From: Phaffia rhodozyma
Lineage: Eukaryota > Basidiomycota > Tremellomycetes > Cystofilobasidiales > Mrakiaceae
Direction of reading: 5' to 3'
NCBI GenBank assembly: GCA_014706385.1
Contig: JACGZH010000008.1
Location: 1,178,001-1,242,000 of the forward strand
Length of the DNA: 64,000 nucleotides
Shown here: one piece after another, positions 24,401 to 36,725 of the stretch
Layout of the letters: each line of letters opens with the position of its first letter
Position numbering within the stretch: the stretch's first letter is position 1
Notes under the pieces: model-generated
The model's database searches: none
The model's input: the letters and a program-made list of their open reading frames with translations, nothing else
Told to the model about the DNA's origin: nothing
Position numbers and translations under genes: made by a program

Positions 24401-24733
24401 CACCTGTTTGATCTCTTCCACTGCTGCTTCAAAGTCTTTGGCGCTTCCAAATCTTGGATCTATGAAGGGAGGTTCGGGTATCGGGTTGAACACATCTAAA
24501 AGTAGTTGAGGAGGTCCGTTGGTGATTAGGTATGTACCTACTGATGCGGCGAGTGCTGTTATCGCAATGGTGAATAGTCTGTTTCCTCTGATCTGTGAAG
24601 ATCCTTGGTTCGTGCTCTGAAAACGTTTAGAAACAGACGCGGTCGTCCGAGGGCTGATCGGTGTTCGCCCGAGCGAACAACGTGGACCTCCCAGGAGAGC
24701 TCTTGCACTTTGTTGTATCCTAACAGCAGACAT
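21421..24733 (-). CDS. DLD1: D-lactate dehydrogenase (cytochrome), mitochondrial
   Basis: FAD enzyme that oxidises D-lactate to pyruvate and passes electrons to cytochrome c, at the inner mitochondrial membrane. ATG 24733 opens a basic, Ser/Arg-rich presequence (ARALLGGPRCSLGR...RFQST) and one hydrophobic segment (LFTIAITALAASVGTYLI), as in yeast Dld1. The FAD-binding PCMH domain includes VPVVPWSGGTSLEGH (about 24130-24085), GATIGGM (about 23715) and IFIGAEGTLGIVT (about 23360-23300). The C-terminal cap domain shows CVELCDTIMMKAINQ (about 22925), AAVLGHVGDGNFHTGIV (about 22260-22110), CTGEHG (about 21935) and NPGKLYPDDLPSEHV near the end. The GHVGDGN metal/flavin region and EHG motif are intact. 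Roughly a dozen introns. The alternative, D-2-hydroxyglutarate or another D-hydroxyacid dehydrogenase, is less likely given the N-terminal anchor. Confidence 0.9.
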
Positions 24734-25162
24734 GATGAGTGATTATGTGAGTACCTGTGTGCTTTCAGCGCAACGAGAACACTGATGTAGTTGAAGAAGA
24801 GATGGAAAAAAGAATGGTTCCCCATACTTTTTATCCATACCTGGCACGCCATCAAGACGACCAGGCGGTCCGCCGGCGGCGGATCGGGCCGACGCTGCCG
24901 AACCGCTAAATACCATCAAATCACGTGATATGACCTGATCGTGTGGCGTTTTGAATCACTTGATGCACGTTGCACAAAAGAATGCACAGCAGACCTGTAA
25001 CCTTAATGAAACGTGCGTCATTCGTCGTAACCACAGCCTTTCTGGGTAGTATTCTCCCATTCTCAGTTGTCACTATAACCTCTTCATCCTCACTTTCACT
25101 TTCGTTCTTTATCGTTCTTTCACCTCTCTGCTTGTTTTACAAATTCAAAGGTTATATCGAGA
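24734..25162. promoter_or_regulatory. Divergent upstream region, DLD1 / RMD1-like
   Basis: About 430 bp between divergent starts. It contains the palindrome ATCACGTGAT at 24920-24929, a candidate bHLH (Cbf1-type) site, a GC-rich stretch at about 24855-24905, and a pyrimidine-rich leader before ATG 25163. Confidence 0.4.
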
Positions 25163-27989
25163 ATGTCTGCGAGTAGACCATCTAGTTCGGGACCTTCACT
25201 TGGAGCGAAAACTACCGTACCAGGTCGTCGGCCTCAGGCTCAACAACTCCCTGGTCTACCCTCTTCACTTCGGTCTGCTTCTGCCTCATCCTCTTCAGCC
25301 GCATCGACACCTGCATCAACCTCGTTCCCTCAAATATCTGCTCTCCCTGCTCACCTACTCCCTCGGACTCGTCAAGATCTCTCTCGTAATCCAGTGTCTC
25401 CTCAACCAGCGTTCTCATCTTCGCTTGGTGCTTCCAACCAAATGAGTCAACCTACTGGGTCTGGTTCAAACGGTCTCTCTAGACCTATGGGCAAGGGAAC
25501 ACCCTCTGGAAAGGGACTCGAGAAACTCTCACTTCCGGCTCGAACATCCAAGACTGGAAAAAAATTGGTGTTCCTTCCTGAGGAAGTTCAGAATCAGCCT
25601 TTGCCGGTCATTCCTGGTGGGGCCAGGCCATTGGCACATCCACCAAAAGCGGACGGTCAGGTGGAGGAAGGCGAGAGGGATCAGGGCAGGGTTGACGACA
25701 GGAGTGAAGCAGAGCGAATGAACAAGGAAGAACGAGAGCGGAATGGGTTTGGTAGACTTACTGCATATGCCACTGCAGAGTCGTATAGGTTAAGGTCAGA
25801 GCCTTTCCTCTTTTTCGTGGTCTTCTCCTGAACGTTGAATTTACATCTTAGACATATACGAGGTTGAAGTATTGATTCCTTCTCTAATTCTTCTCTTCGA
25901 ACGATAGAAATCTTGCTGTATTTTTAAAGAGAGAACACGGAGCCGAAGTGAGGATATTTGATGAAGCAATATATGCCGTGTATGTTTGCATCTTTTGCTT
26001 GCTTAGCAGTGTCCATCTTCCGCGCACCTAGGCTGAGTTGTTTGGTGCTTTTCTTGTTCACCCTTAGATACACCTTACCCCTCCTTCCTGGATACGGACC
26101 AAATGTCCGTCTCCGAAGTTCCGTAGCCGTCAAGTCACCTGGTTCGTACAGTTTTTCAATGAATTCTCATTCCTTTGGCTATCATCAGTTGACTCTGAAT
26201 ATTCTTCAATCCTTCTATTTATCACTCTCCCAGGTGGAGGCTCGATTTTGAACGCTATGGACAAAGCTGAAGAAAGCGGTTACCAGGGCTCTTACTTTCC
26301 TATTGAGCCGACCGACCCGGAAGCGAACCCGAATCCGAATCCAAATTCTGCTTCCACGACTGACCTCACCTCGCTTGACCAACCTGAGGACACTGTTCTT
26401 CCTGATCCTTCCTCGCCCTCAGGGATCCTTGCCCTTCCATCACCCTCGGACTCATTTCCTCCCGTTTCGACTTCACCGCCTCTGAACCGTCATTCTGCCT
26501 CGAGAGGAGGATTCGATTCGTCAATCCTTACTCGTTCCAAACAAGAACCCAAGTTGGCTGAAGCAATCTTTTTCGATTATGGTGTTAGCGTGTTCATTGG
26601 GTTTTCTGAAGCAAGGGAGAAGGATATCTTGAGTGACTGTGAAAGTGGTGGAAGCTGGATCGGAGCATTTGGTGCTGAAGGGGAGAGCGCAGAGGAGAGG
26701 GGTTGGGAGATGGAGGAATGTCATTTTGTGGTGGGTTCTTCCCCCGTAAATCTCTCCAGTTGAGACAAAGACCAATCGATTAACAGCTTGCGATCAAACT
26801 CCGTTACATTTGTTCTTACAGTACGATCCGACGGCTGCTTACCCTCGGATTTTCAACGGTACGTTCTTCACTTAAGATATTTACCGTTCTTTTTCCCTTC
26901 ACTCACGCATATGCAACTCTGTCACTCCGAAGATCTTTTCACGTTCAAATCTCCATCACATCTGCTTAAACTCTCACTCTCCCATGCGCTGGCCCAATCA
27001 ACTAAATTGTCCTATTACGAGTCCGCCGTGCAAAACACGACAGCAGAAACGGCGTACATCCCGAAAGAGCTTGCTCTCACAGGTGGTTTGACGATCGATA
27101 GGAGGGACGCGGTCAAGTTGACAGGCAAACTGTTCAAGTTGAAGGTCGAGGTGAACCTGGTCAGCAACGTGCTAGGTATGCCCTTTTTATCTTGATACGA
27201 ATGTTCAAATTCAAGCTAATGACCTGTTGGACCGCTTTCCATGCATCCTTCTCTTTCTTGCACCTTGTCTATCAGATACTCCCGAGTAAGTTAATTTCTT
27301 CTCATGATGCTGACACATACATCAATTGAACGAAACAAAACTTTCTTTCTCATATTCAGACTGTTTTGGAGTGAAGCCTCGCTTCAGCCGCTGTACGAGG
27401 CAGTTAGGGAGTACCTTGAGATTGATGGTCGAGTTCAGGTTCTGAATGAACGCCTAGGCGTCGCTGGTGATCTCGTCAGTCTCCGGTCTTATGTTTATCA
27501 CATCTTCAGTCTGTGTGACAGTTGAATTCCATTGAGAAACACTAGTTTTTTCTGATACGCCTTTCTTCTTTTCTCTCACGGCGCGAGCAGTTGGACATGA
27601 TCCATGAGCATGTGGATAATGCTGGGATGCACTATGTTACTTGGGTTATCATTTGGTTCGTTCTAGTATTCTGTATTCGTCCAGGTATGTGGGACGAAAG
27701 CTGATTCTAACTTTTCATTCGGCCGAATCTCTTCCCTCTGCAGGTTGATTGTCGTCGCTTGTCTGGTTGAGTTTGGAGAGGTAAGTTTCTTCTTATCTTC
27801 TCTTCCACACCACTAGGAGCAAATCCTACATAAATTAAATCTGTTTGTCTTGAACATGATCGAAACTGTCTTCTTTACTAGGTCCTCGCGAGATTAGTCG
27901 TGAAGGCAACCGAGCCTGAGTTGCTTATGTCCGGTCGGACAGGCATAAAGCTGATCGGACAGAAGATGATATCATCTACGTTCAAGTGA
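25163..27989 (+). CDS. RMD1/RMND1-family (DUF155) membrane protein
   Basis: Homologue of the sporulation/meiotic nuclear division RMD1-RMD8 group (S. pombe Sif2/Sif3 type). The N-terminal about 170 residues are Ser/Pro/Ala-rich. The DUF155 core begins GRLTAYATAESYRLRNLAVF (exons joined 25794/25909), HGAEVRIFDEAIYAVY, EAIFFDYGVSVFIGFSEARE (about 26560-26630), LKLSLSHALAQSTKLSYYE (about 26960-27020), KELALTGGLTIDRRDAVKL, then ERLGVAGDLLDMIHEH and the C-terminal hydrophobic segment WVIIWLIVVACLVEFGEV, typical of this family's C-terminal membrane anchor. The stop is TGA 27987-27989. The basic Ser-rich N-terminus could include a mitochondrial signal, as for RMND1, but this is not clear. Gene structure is well supported by frame-consistent splice sites. 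Confidence 0.88.
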
Positions 27990-28189
27990 AGATGGTTGGA
28001 AGGGAAGGATTGGCGTGTCTCGTTCTATGTTTGAATACGACTAGAGGTATCTTATACATTACATATTCCCCTTTTTCTCTTTCTCATGATGAGAAGTTAC
28101 ATTCATTTCATCATGAAACACATACCCTATCCTCAATTTAAGTTCTCACAAGCAGCATGCCTCTGTCTCAGACGATCATCAATTCCAGC

Positions 28190-29254
28190 TTATCCAAATA
28201 ATATATCAGATCTTAAAACCCACTTAACACCTGACTTAACGACAGACCCTTCGTGCAACAAACAATCCTTTCCATGCCGATGAAGCATGGCCGAACCCGA
28301 GACTGGGTTGACGCTAAGAGTCTTCTTCCCATTTGAATTCCTGTTTCCAGGGAGATGAAAGATAGTTTCACCCCCAATGAGAGGCGTTGTAGGAGCGGAA
28401 AGATAGATGAGCAACGTCCATTCAGTATGGAGCATTGGATTCAATTGGGATCGTTGGGATTCGTCGTAGTGAGAGGCCTAGTGCGTTCGAGACAGCGACC
28501 GAGGTTGAGCGTGAGGTGTTATGTACCGGTAGAAGAAAGCACACGCAAAGTAGAAGAAGATTTAGGATCAGAATGAATACTATAATTGACAGACAGAGGT
28601 AGACTAGGAGTATACGTACAAAGTATTGACCTTCCGTGTATGAGTAAACCCTTATGTTTTCCAACAAACCTCTAGCTTTCATGGAACTACCCGAATTCTT
28701 CAAGTTTGAAGGTCGAGCTGGCCAATCATGCACGATATCTATTAGACCCGTAGATTCATACAAATGAGCTGCAAATTCGGGAGATATTGTCGAAAACCTA
28801 TCTGAATTCGCAGGTTTTCGGAATGGGATTCATTTCGTCAGGTCTGCTCCAAAGGGAAGTAGATAGTCAAATTGAAGAAAAGATCAACCGTTTGTCCTTT
28901 GAGCTTCACCACGTTTGGCAGGAGGAGAATGTGTCATTTGGAGTGTCTCAAAGAAACGGATGAAATCTTTGACTTCTTGTTGGTTGAATACATCCTTAAA
29001 AGATGGTTCGAGCATATGGACTTCAAGCATCAGCTCATTTGAAAGCTTGTCAGATCGATAATAACGAAGAGAGAACAAACATGAACGAGAACAACTTGAT
29101 CTTCTAGTAGCGTTTCTACCTTTAGATTTTTCCGAAATTTCTTTGAGATCTTAGGAAACACTATTATGGGCGAGGAAGGTTCTGTTTTCTTGTCTGGTGT
29201 CTGTTTAGATGTCGTTGCTGATCCTGATGTATGTGAAGAAGTTTTGCGTGCCAT
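28190..29254 (-). CDS. 2-oxoglutarate/Fe(II) dioxygenase, prolyl-4-hydroxylase type
   Basis: Fe(II)- and 2-oxoglutarate-dependent hydroxylase of the P4Hc fold; substrate unknown. ATG 29254 gives a basic Ser/Thr-rich start with KISKKFRKNLKVETLLEDQV; the second exon holds FKDVFNQQEVKDFIRFFE, and later exons hold GLLENIRVYSYTEGQYF followed by ASHYDES, the HxD iron-binding pair (about 28496-28476), TLLIYLSAPTTPLIGGETIF, and VNPVSGSAMLHRHGKDCLLH with EGSVVKSGVKWVLRSDILFG. The distal iron His (in LLHEG) and the 2-oxoglutarate-binding Lys (in GVKW) are present, so the active site looks complete. There are four exons; the intron ending in gaattcag near 28809 is required to skip an in-frame stop. No signal peptide is visible, so a cytosolic or nuclear role is more likely than collagen-type processing. 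Confidence 0.85.
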
Positions 29255-29470
29255 GGCTGACGGTCGAGTGAAGTAAGTGGTTGAGCATCCAGTTGACGAT
29301 GACGTTCATTCATTAACCGCTGCTGATCCACCTAACATCAATCAACAACCAACCAACCTTCCATCATTCACACAGGTCATCTTCTCTTAAGACATCGAAC
29401 GAGATAAATGAAATTGTTCAATGAAACCTAACCTTCTTCTTTCTTCGCTGTCGTTTTCGTACGTTATATC

Positions 29471-31542
29471 ATGTCTACGTTGTTTCTTCATGTGCGTCAT
29501 GCGATTCTCATCCCACTTTTTCGCCCGGCAGTCCCCAAACGTCTGGGCCACTTAGTCGGGCCGGGTATCTTAGAATACATGACCTTCAGGGTATTCAGCC
29601 AGAAGATTTAGCTAAGGTATGGACTGTGTCTCTTCCGTACGCACAATATACGGAACTAGACTAACACGTCAAGTGGCGATGACACGATCGGATATACATC
29701 TGCTAGGATACCGGGCTGACTCTCACAGAGGCTCAAGACGTGATCCGTACCGCTCTAGGGGATCCTACACCCAATGGTTTGTCTTTTGTACTCAGGATCC
29801 TATATGAACCGATCTTTTTCCTGATTCCACCTTCATGATTGATTCTGATCACCGTCACCGTCCCTGATTGGAACCGCTCTCTGACCTGCCACAGATATGC
29901 TCCACCAGGTCTCCTCTCAAACGGCTTCTCAGCTCTTGGACCTCTCATCCAGACTTCCATCCTATTCGTTCCAATCCAAATCTATCGATTCCTTGTTTCC
30001 AGATGGTATCAAACCAGGGATGATCATCGAGGTGTCTGGGCCACCTGGCATAGGAAAGACATGCGCGCTTGTGGGGATCGTGATGGATATGCGAATAAAG
30101 AACCTGAAGGAGGTTGAAAAACACGGGGAAAAGGCAAGAAGGAGAGAGGTTTTAGTAGTTGGTTCGTATCCCTTGTCTATGTTTGGCCTTCTATCCCGGT
30201 AATTTAGAATAGCTCAACCTCATTTTGAACTGACTTTTTGTGAGATAGACACAGAAGCCTCGATCTCGCCCGATCGGTTGGCCCAGGCAGCTGAGAATCA
30301 GGCCACGAGAGAGTCAGGCCAAAGTAAGCGACGAGTACTGTTCTCTGAGAACGACCCAAAACTGATTGCGATGCAATCGTTTGGGTTGACGTAGAGTTAT
30401 CATCGGAGGATATACTTGAAGGGATCCGTCTTTTGCGACTGCATACTTTGTCACAGTTTGTATCTTTCTTCAAGACGCTGGACACATATCTAGATGAGCA
30501 TCCTGAAGTTAGTTCCTGTTGTTTCACCTTGACTTCCCCGTCCTACTTTCAACTGAGAACAATTCACGCTTTCTATCCATGATCACAGATTAAATCAATC
30601 GTAATCGATACACTGTCTTACCATCTGAGGTCACCCTCAATACCCCCTGATGCAGGCTCGAGATCGAGGATCGTAGCGCTCATCAAACAAGAGCTACAGC
30701 GATGCTCAACCAGATATGAGTGCACAGTATGTTTTCTCTCGATTTTTTGAAACCCTCTTTTTTGTCTCCATCTCTGATCTCATCGGATCGTCATGCTGTT
30801 AGTTTGTGGTAAGCGTTCAGATGGCGACAAAGTTCTCGGACGTGGGAGAGGGAAATCTCGATGAACCACTATCAAGAGACGAACGAGCATTTCTGATGCC
30901 TCAACTAGGTAAAGCAACATAGACCTCTCTTTCTGAGGTTTCACGGCCTTTAAACTCCCGGTATATAGTTCAACTGATCCTCTAATTTCCTGCTTGTCCT
31001 TCGGATTGTTGGATTTATTCTCGGGGAAAAGGTGTTTCATGGATCCCGATGAAAACGAAAAGATTGATGTTTTTCTATGGAGGAGGTATGGTAGGTCATC
31101 GACAAGTCAAACGGTAAGTTCTGTGTCTTTCTTTGTTTCTCTTTTCTCCTTTTAACTTTGAGCGTCACGGAATTTACTTGTTTCTTCTCTTGAACTGATT
31201 TGCCGGTCCTCTCGGGGCTCTCTACACTGTTGAATAGATTCGCGACCATCATTCCCGTCCTCCCTCCCAATTCTTCTCATTCGGCTTATCCAAGCTCTCA
31301 GAACCAAAACGGCAATGCAAACGGCACCAACAGTGGGATGTGGGGCAACGCACAGCCCTCTCAGAAAGAAATAGGTCTGGGATCAGGAATCGATAGGGTT
31401 GAGTATCGGATCTCTGTACGTAGTTTTATTTTTTTACTCTCCTGCTTTCTGATCCACTAAGTAGCCGCGCTTTAAATTCACGATGGTTTCTTCTTGCGCA
31501 TGTTTTGGTTCGGGATGGGGTCGGTCATTGGTGTCAGTCTGA
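29471..31542 (+). CDS. RAD51-family recombination paralog
   Basis: RecA/RAD51-like ATPase probably assisting RAD51 in homologous recombination. An 8-nt first exon (ATG 29471) joined to tcggg at about 29552 gives MSTRAGYLRIHDLQG; then IQPEDLAK, DTGLTLTEAQDVIRTAL (about 29706-29756) resembles the N-terminal helical domain of RAD51 paralogs. Walker A is GPPGIGKT (about 30039-30062), followed by VVDTEASISPDRL; Walker B is SIVIDTLSYHLRS (about 30596-30630); then VSVQMATKF, the L2 side, and SWIPMKTKRLMFFYGG. The tail from about 31240 is Asn/Ser/Gly-rich and poorly conserved, and ends at TGA 31540-31542. I cannot say with certainty whether it corresponds to RAD51C, XRCC3/Rad57 or XRCC2. It shares a 216-bp promoter with the dioxygenase gene. 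Confidence 0.8.
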
Positions 31543-31703
31543 AGGAATGTTGGCCGATATATGATCGTCAGATGACCATCGTATATGAAGGAAGAGAAAA
31601 AAGTACAACAGAATATCGGATGAAATACTCGTCTCTACAAAGCAAACAGATAAAAAAGGGGAAGTAGAAGAAAAGATGCGAGAGTGAATAGCAAAAAGGG
31701 AGA

Positions 31704-34700
31704 TCAAGTCAATTGATTCCAGATAGCCCATTTTTGGACATGAGTGCCCTCTCCAGACTTGGCTTGCAGATCGTCTTCTGTGAAGGGTGTCGACGGGGGA
31801 ATTGAAGAACTAATGCGGATTCGATAGAGAAAGTCAATCGGGTCAGTCCAAGAAAGTTTTTGGGTTCTGTTTGATGGATGAAAAGAGACAAGAAGAAAGA
31901 AGTTCGGATGTTGAGGGGAAAGGAGCTTACTTCCATAGATTTTGACTACCTGGTTTGATCTTTGGGTTCACGATGAACGGGTGTGCCTCTATTGATTGTT
32001 GTCCGAAATCCAATTCGGACGATTCGCATATCAGTACCCTTCGAACCGACCAGAAAACCACGACCGTCTATGACAGGTGAAAGAACGAAGACCAAGAGAG
32101 AGGTACACACCGGTGTTCAGGACATAATCGTCTAACGAAAGCCAATCAGGTTCAGATTGCAAGAGATAGTGATACTTCAGCGTTTCTGCCAGCGCAAAGC
32201 TGTTACAAAGAACGATTATCGGCCGTCGGGTTTCGATCATCAGTATCAAATAGACGCAAATGGTTGATCAAATGAGGAAAGGCAAGGTAGACGAACGATT
32301 CCATGTTGTCCAGTCGACTATGGGATCATTTTGAATTCCCGACAATATCGAACTCATTGATGTCAGCCTGCTACAATCATTGTTTACCAGACTCATCGAT
32401 TGAAAGGGGTGGATGGAAACGAACCTTATGACAGGATTTCTAACGTCTCTGACGCTTGAAAATCCAGCATCCGCTAAAGAGTTGTTCATCCTTTTTGTTT
32501 GCAAATTGCGTTTATTGATATGTACCTGTCAGCCCTTGACCAGCGATAGAATAGAAAGAAGAGAGTAAAGATAACAGGATTACCAAGAGCTGAACATTCT
32601 CCATCCTTTATCCTAATGAATCCCATAAGAATGGAACCAGCGATTAGTTGGATTTGTTTTTTGATATGTGAAGATCCGTGAAGAGTACCAGATTAAGGGA
32701 GAAATCAGAAAGGACTTACTTGCCAAACCTTATCTCCGGCTGAGAGGAAATGTCGATTCAAGAAAACAACATTGACATTCAAATTATGCATCCAAGAAGG
32801 TTCTCCTTTTGCGGACGGCACAGAGAAAATCGAGGCTTACTCAGTCTGTACATATAAAATACCGATCTACCAAGTTCAAAGTTCCCACATCAGTCAACTA
32901 CACCTCGATCAAACTTTGAAAATTCAAGGCAGCAAGTAGAGAAGAACTAAAACCTCACTCGATGGTCTCTGGCCTATTGATGTACTTTGACTCGACCTTC
33001 TTAAATCCGACCGGTCTTCCCGCTGGCTTCTTCCACAGTATCTCACCCTTGGAATCGACGATGTCTATCCATCGCCCAGGAGATTTCGGACTGTAGAACT
33101 CAACTTTCTCAGCTTGAAGTCCAGAAGATGTCATTGCTCCCTTTTGCACCGAACATTGCGCACCAGGTTAGAATATGAAGGTCAGTTCAAGGAAGATAAT
33201 TGAGGAAAGGAAGATAAGGAGGAGGGAAACGAAAGTAACTGACAGTATAATAACAAGTCTGGGTGAAACGTTTAGCCATTTCCAAATCTTTTGGCCTATT
33301 CAAAAGCTTTGATCCTAGGCCCATCATCGCTCTACCGGAAGGAAAGCACGGCAAGGTAAGAAGCTCTGCCTCTCAATGAGTATGAATGAGATACCAAGCC
33401 CGAAAGAAGCACAAACCCGGCGAAACAAGTCAGGTGTTCCAACGTCGTCCTGAACGTCCCTCTTTCGATTTCTCCTATTGTCTGTGTTGCCAGATGAGAA
33501 AAGGTTTTTTTTTTCGTTAAAAAGCCATGGTTTCCCCTCAGCTGATGAGAGAATAGAGTTGGAGCACTAAAATCAGACGTACTAGTAACGATTTACCAGG
33601 GATGGTCGTTATCTCTCTGACCAGAACTTTGGAAGCTTTGTCCATCGCTTGTTCATACTGAACTCCATTTGTCATGAACAAAGGAGAGAGTCAATAAAAT
33701 CGTCCGAGACCACGGTGGAATGATGCCAATTGAAGGGGAAAAAATCACCATCCTAGCGTATTGAGGTAGAGATCCGCCCAAGAGTTGATGCATCTTGATC
33801 AGATACTCATAGTACGAATCCGCTATATGAAATAAAACCCCATCAAGACATCTTTCAGTACCCGCGCTCAGAGACGAAAGAGATCGAGAACGAACCTTGA
33901 CCGCCGAATGAGAACATTCCATCCAAGTCATCTGCTGACTCGGGATCAAATATCGTCGGTAATAACGGTGGCCAGAGTGATCGTCTGGTGAGGACGGTAT
34001 CAATGTAATCTGTTACTTTTTGAACCTATTGGGTTTTGCCAACAGAAAGATCAAGGAAATTAAGCTCAAATAGAGCGTGACACAAGGAAAGACGAGGAGA
34101 GCGACGGACGTGATGGAAGTAGGTGATATTTCCGGTCAACTGCCAAAGCCTCGTGAGTTCGAGCGTCATTGACCCCGCTGTAAAAAATTGATAGGATCGC
34201 ACACTTGCACGCAAAGTCAGGTCGATTCCAATGAAATCTCTTCCGACATAAAAAGAAGAAGGCCTGACCTTCAGCTAAACATGCCTCTGATGGCGAGCCG
34301 AACGCTCTTGGTCTTCCAGGTTGGATAGCAGCGTAAGGAATCCCTGTGGGTGTATCGAACGCGGGGATCCTGCACAGATGGCAATCGCATTGCGATGAGT
34401 GAGTCTTTTTAAAGTCTCCATCCAAGTGTACAGAGGAGACAGAAAATAAGAGGAGTTAAACAAACAAGATCTGCGCAAGCTCTTCCGCGCGCTCCAACAT
34501 CAATTGATCGCTCGTCTACAAAAGTAAACGTTGTTGCTTAGTTCGATTCACTAGTGAAACTCTGATGCAAGAGAACCAGAAGCTGCTAAGACCCACCAAA
34601 TCATAAGCCGAGATCAAACCTCCGAGGTACCTGATCGTCGTTTCAAACACGGCCAACCAAGGGTAGGGTGATTTTCCCGGTTCATAATCCTTGTTTCGTC

Positions 34701-35765
34701 CAAATCGGATCCCTTTTCTCCAGTGTTTACCAGAGATGATTCCAAAGTCGAGTTGACGAACATGCTCTCTGGCGAGAGAATACTCCTCGGGAAGGCCCAA
34801 TAGAAGCAGAGTGTCGAGGGAGCTGGAAAGGGGTTTGATTGGAAATTAAATGATGCGCATGCATACATAAAAGATGCTCGAAAGAAGACAGACAGAGAGG
34901 AACCTACTCGATGATGGTCGCTCCCCAACCAGCGAACGGATCAGATGTCGACTTTGTCAACGGTTTGACCTGTGAGTGTGAGAGAGACGCGTCGAAAGAA
35001 AAACTTGTCAGATCTGTTCGTGTTTCACGACAAACGCTTGCGCTCGTGCTCGCGTTCATAACTCACCTCGTCATGTCCCCACGCGTTTTGCTTATACCCC
35101 TCCCAAGCCCAGATGAACGCGTTTCTTACCAACTCCTTTCTCTCCAGTCTCTTTTTTTTCTCAGCTGGTGTCTCTAAAGGGAATGATGACTGATCTAGTT
35201 GGACTTTGTTCAATCCGGCCAGTGGTCTAGGAGGAATCTTTGGAGGGACCCAATCTCTGCCGAACCTGTCAAGCTTTGCTTGTTTGGCTTCGTCGAGCTC
35301 GGGCCGGGTGAAGATTGGCCTTGTGGCTGGGTAGAGATCTTTTTCCATACTGTTTGGAAACACTGGACTTCCACCAGGAGCACCCGAAGCTGGCCTGGTT
35401 GACAACAAAGCGTGCCATTCGGTATCATCCGTCAACAGGGACGACGGGGATGGATCGTCTGGGGGAAGAAGGGTCGACCAGTCTGGAGAAGTCTCTCCAG
35501 GTTTGACGACTGCCGTACCCGGTCTCATACCGACGCCTCCAAATAACTTTCCTGGCTTTCTTGTCTCGGATGGAGGTGGCAGATCTTCAGGATCTGAAAA
35601 TTGAATGTCTGATTGTACGGAATTTGACTGGTCGAGGTAAGTAAGCCCAAGGAGGAGGAAGGTAGACAGAGTAGCCACAGTAAGGAAGAACGTGGCGAGG
35701 GATGAGCGAAGGAATATCCTAAGAACATGACGATAGATCGTCTTGGTCGGCGATCCGGTGCTCAT
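31704..35765 (-). CDS. GH47 class I alpha-1,2-mannosidase
   Basis: Trims mannose from N-glycans in the ER/Golgi lumen. ATG 35765 starts a type II membrane protein: a short cytosolic tail ([16 protein letters not shown]), one transmembrane helix ([19 protein letters not shown]), then a Pro/Ser-rich stem and the catalytic domain. GH47 motifs include [20 protein letters not shown] (about 35120-35060), [20 protein letters not shown] (about 34946-34810), [17 protein letters not shown] (about 34650-34600), [20 protein letters not shown] (about 34280-34140), [19 protein letters not shown] (about 33920-33790) and ECSALVTA (about 32600). The C-terminal part has LKYHYLLQ and EAHPF near 32180-31970, including the terminal Thr/His-type calcium region. 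More than fifteen short exons. ER Mns1 versus a Golgi isoform is not separable from sequence alone. Confidence 0.9.
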
Positions 35766-35922
35766 CCTTTGTCTGTCTTTGCAATATTCCGAGAGAAGGA
35801 AGGTGATGGATAGGATGGGATAGGTGTGAAGGAGGAGCAAGGAATGTATGGACCCAGCATCTTGACGCCGACCGGCCTGGTTACATCATCATCCGTCGTT
35901 TGTTCGTAACAAGGCGGTTGAC

Positions 35923-35942
35923 CAGCCAGCCAGCCAGCCAGC
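35923..35942. repeat. (CAGC)5 short tandem repeat
   Basis: Five units of CAGC about 160 bp upstream of the mannosidase start codon. Confidence 0.85.
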
Positions 35943-36584
35943 ATGCATTCGCAATGTATACATGCGCTCTCTCGATCAAACACATCTGGAGGGATAAACA
36001 ATATGTATCGGTTCCGTATATGTATGCGCGGAGTGATAATATAGGAACGCACTCAGACGTATGGGTAGTCATGTCATTTTGAGAGATAAGAGAGTCGAGA
36101 TCAAAAGATAGGATGATCTGCCATTCAGATTACATCAAGCGGGTGTGGACTACAGCATATGGCAGTCCACACCATCTGCAGAAGCAAACTATCTGGGATG
36201 AATTCTTAGTCCGGCGAGGAAGTCAGAGATACATGTCGCACATATAGGTGTAGAGAAGATATTCACAATGTCACTAACACCATATACACGATGGAAATAC
36301 ATATGGCCAAACATGTGAACGCCTTGCTCTACATTCGCGTTGACGAACGAGCAGCCGTCACTCCTCTAGCTCCACTCTGTCTTCCTCCTGTTCTCTCCTC
36401 AACGTACAACATCTCTCTTTTCGCCCTGCTGTCCATGTCCATGCACAATGTCGATAGCGACAGAACAGGCGATAAGAACGACTACAGACGCACTAGAGAG
36501 GAACGTAGGGAAGCGGGCCAACACGTGACTTTTACCCTTGTTGAGACATAAAACCCTCGATCCTGCATCGAACCCTCAAGCCGA

Positions 36585-36589
36585 CCAAT
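36585..36589 (+). promoter_or_regulatory. CCAAT box upstream of SDH4
   Basis: A CCAAT pentamer in the context GACCAATGAG. In fungi the Hap2/3/5 complex binds CCAAT and regulates respiratory genes including succinate dehydrogenase. The motif is seen; its use here is inferred. Confidence 0.35.
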
Positions 36590-36725
36590 GAGCGTGCGGC
36601 CGATGGAAAGCCGAGCGATCTTTTTCTCGTTTTCCATCCAGACTCACTTTGGGCTTTGACCTTGAACATCGACAACACTCATCTCTCGCTCGTCAATCCT
36701 TTCTGCCTCATCTCAGTCATATACT

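Larger units (their letters stand above)
35766..36725. promoter_or_regulatory. Divergent upstream region, GH47 mannosidase / SDH4
   Basis: About 960 bp between divergent start codons, one of the longest gaps here. It holds a CAGC tetranucleotide repeat (35923-35942), CACGTG at 36522-36527 and CCAAT at 36585-36589, about 137 bp before the SDH4 start. An 86-codon frame at 36291-36551 has no recognisable motif and is not called. Confidence 0.4.

Noticed and set aside
25850..25862. Possible 11-nt microexon (ACATATACGAG) in the RMD1-like gene
   Set aside because: Including it produces a stop soon after; direct joining of the flanking exons gives RLRNLAVFLKRE in frame.
35766..35840. Upstream extension of the mannosidase with an extra hydrophobic N-terminus
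   Set aside because: It begins at a TTG codon; ATG 35765 gives a normal type II membrane protein.
36291..36551. 86-codon plus-strand frame with ATG in the mannosidase/SDH4 promoter gap
   Set aside because: No motif, unusual composition and no splice pattern; likely chance.
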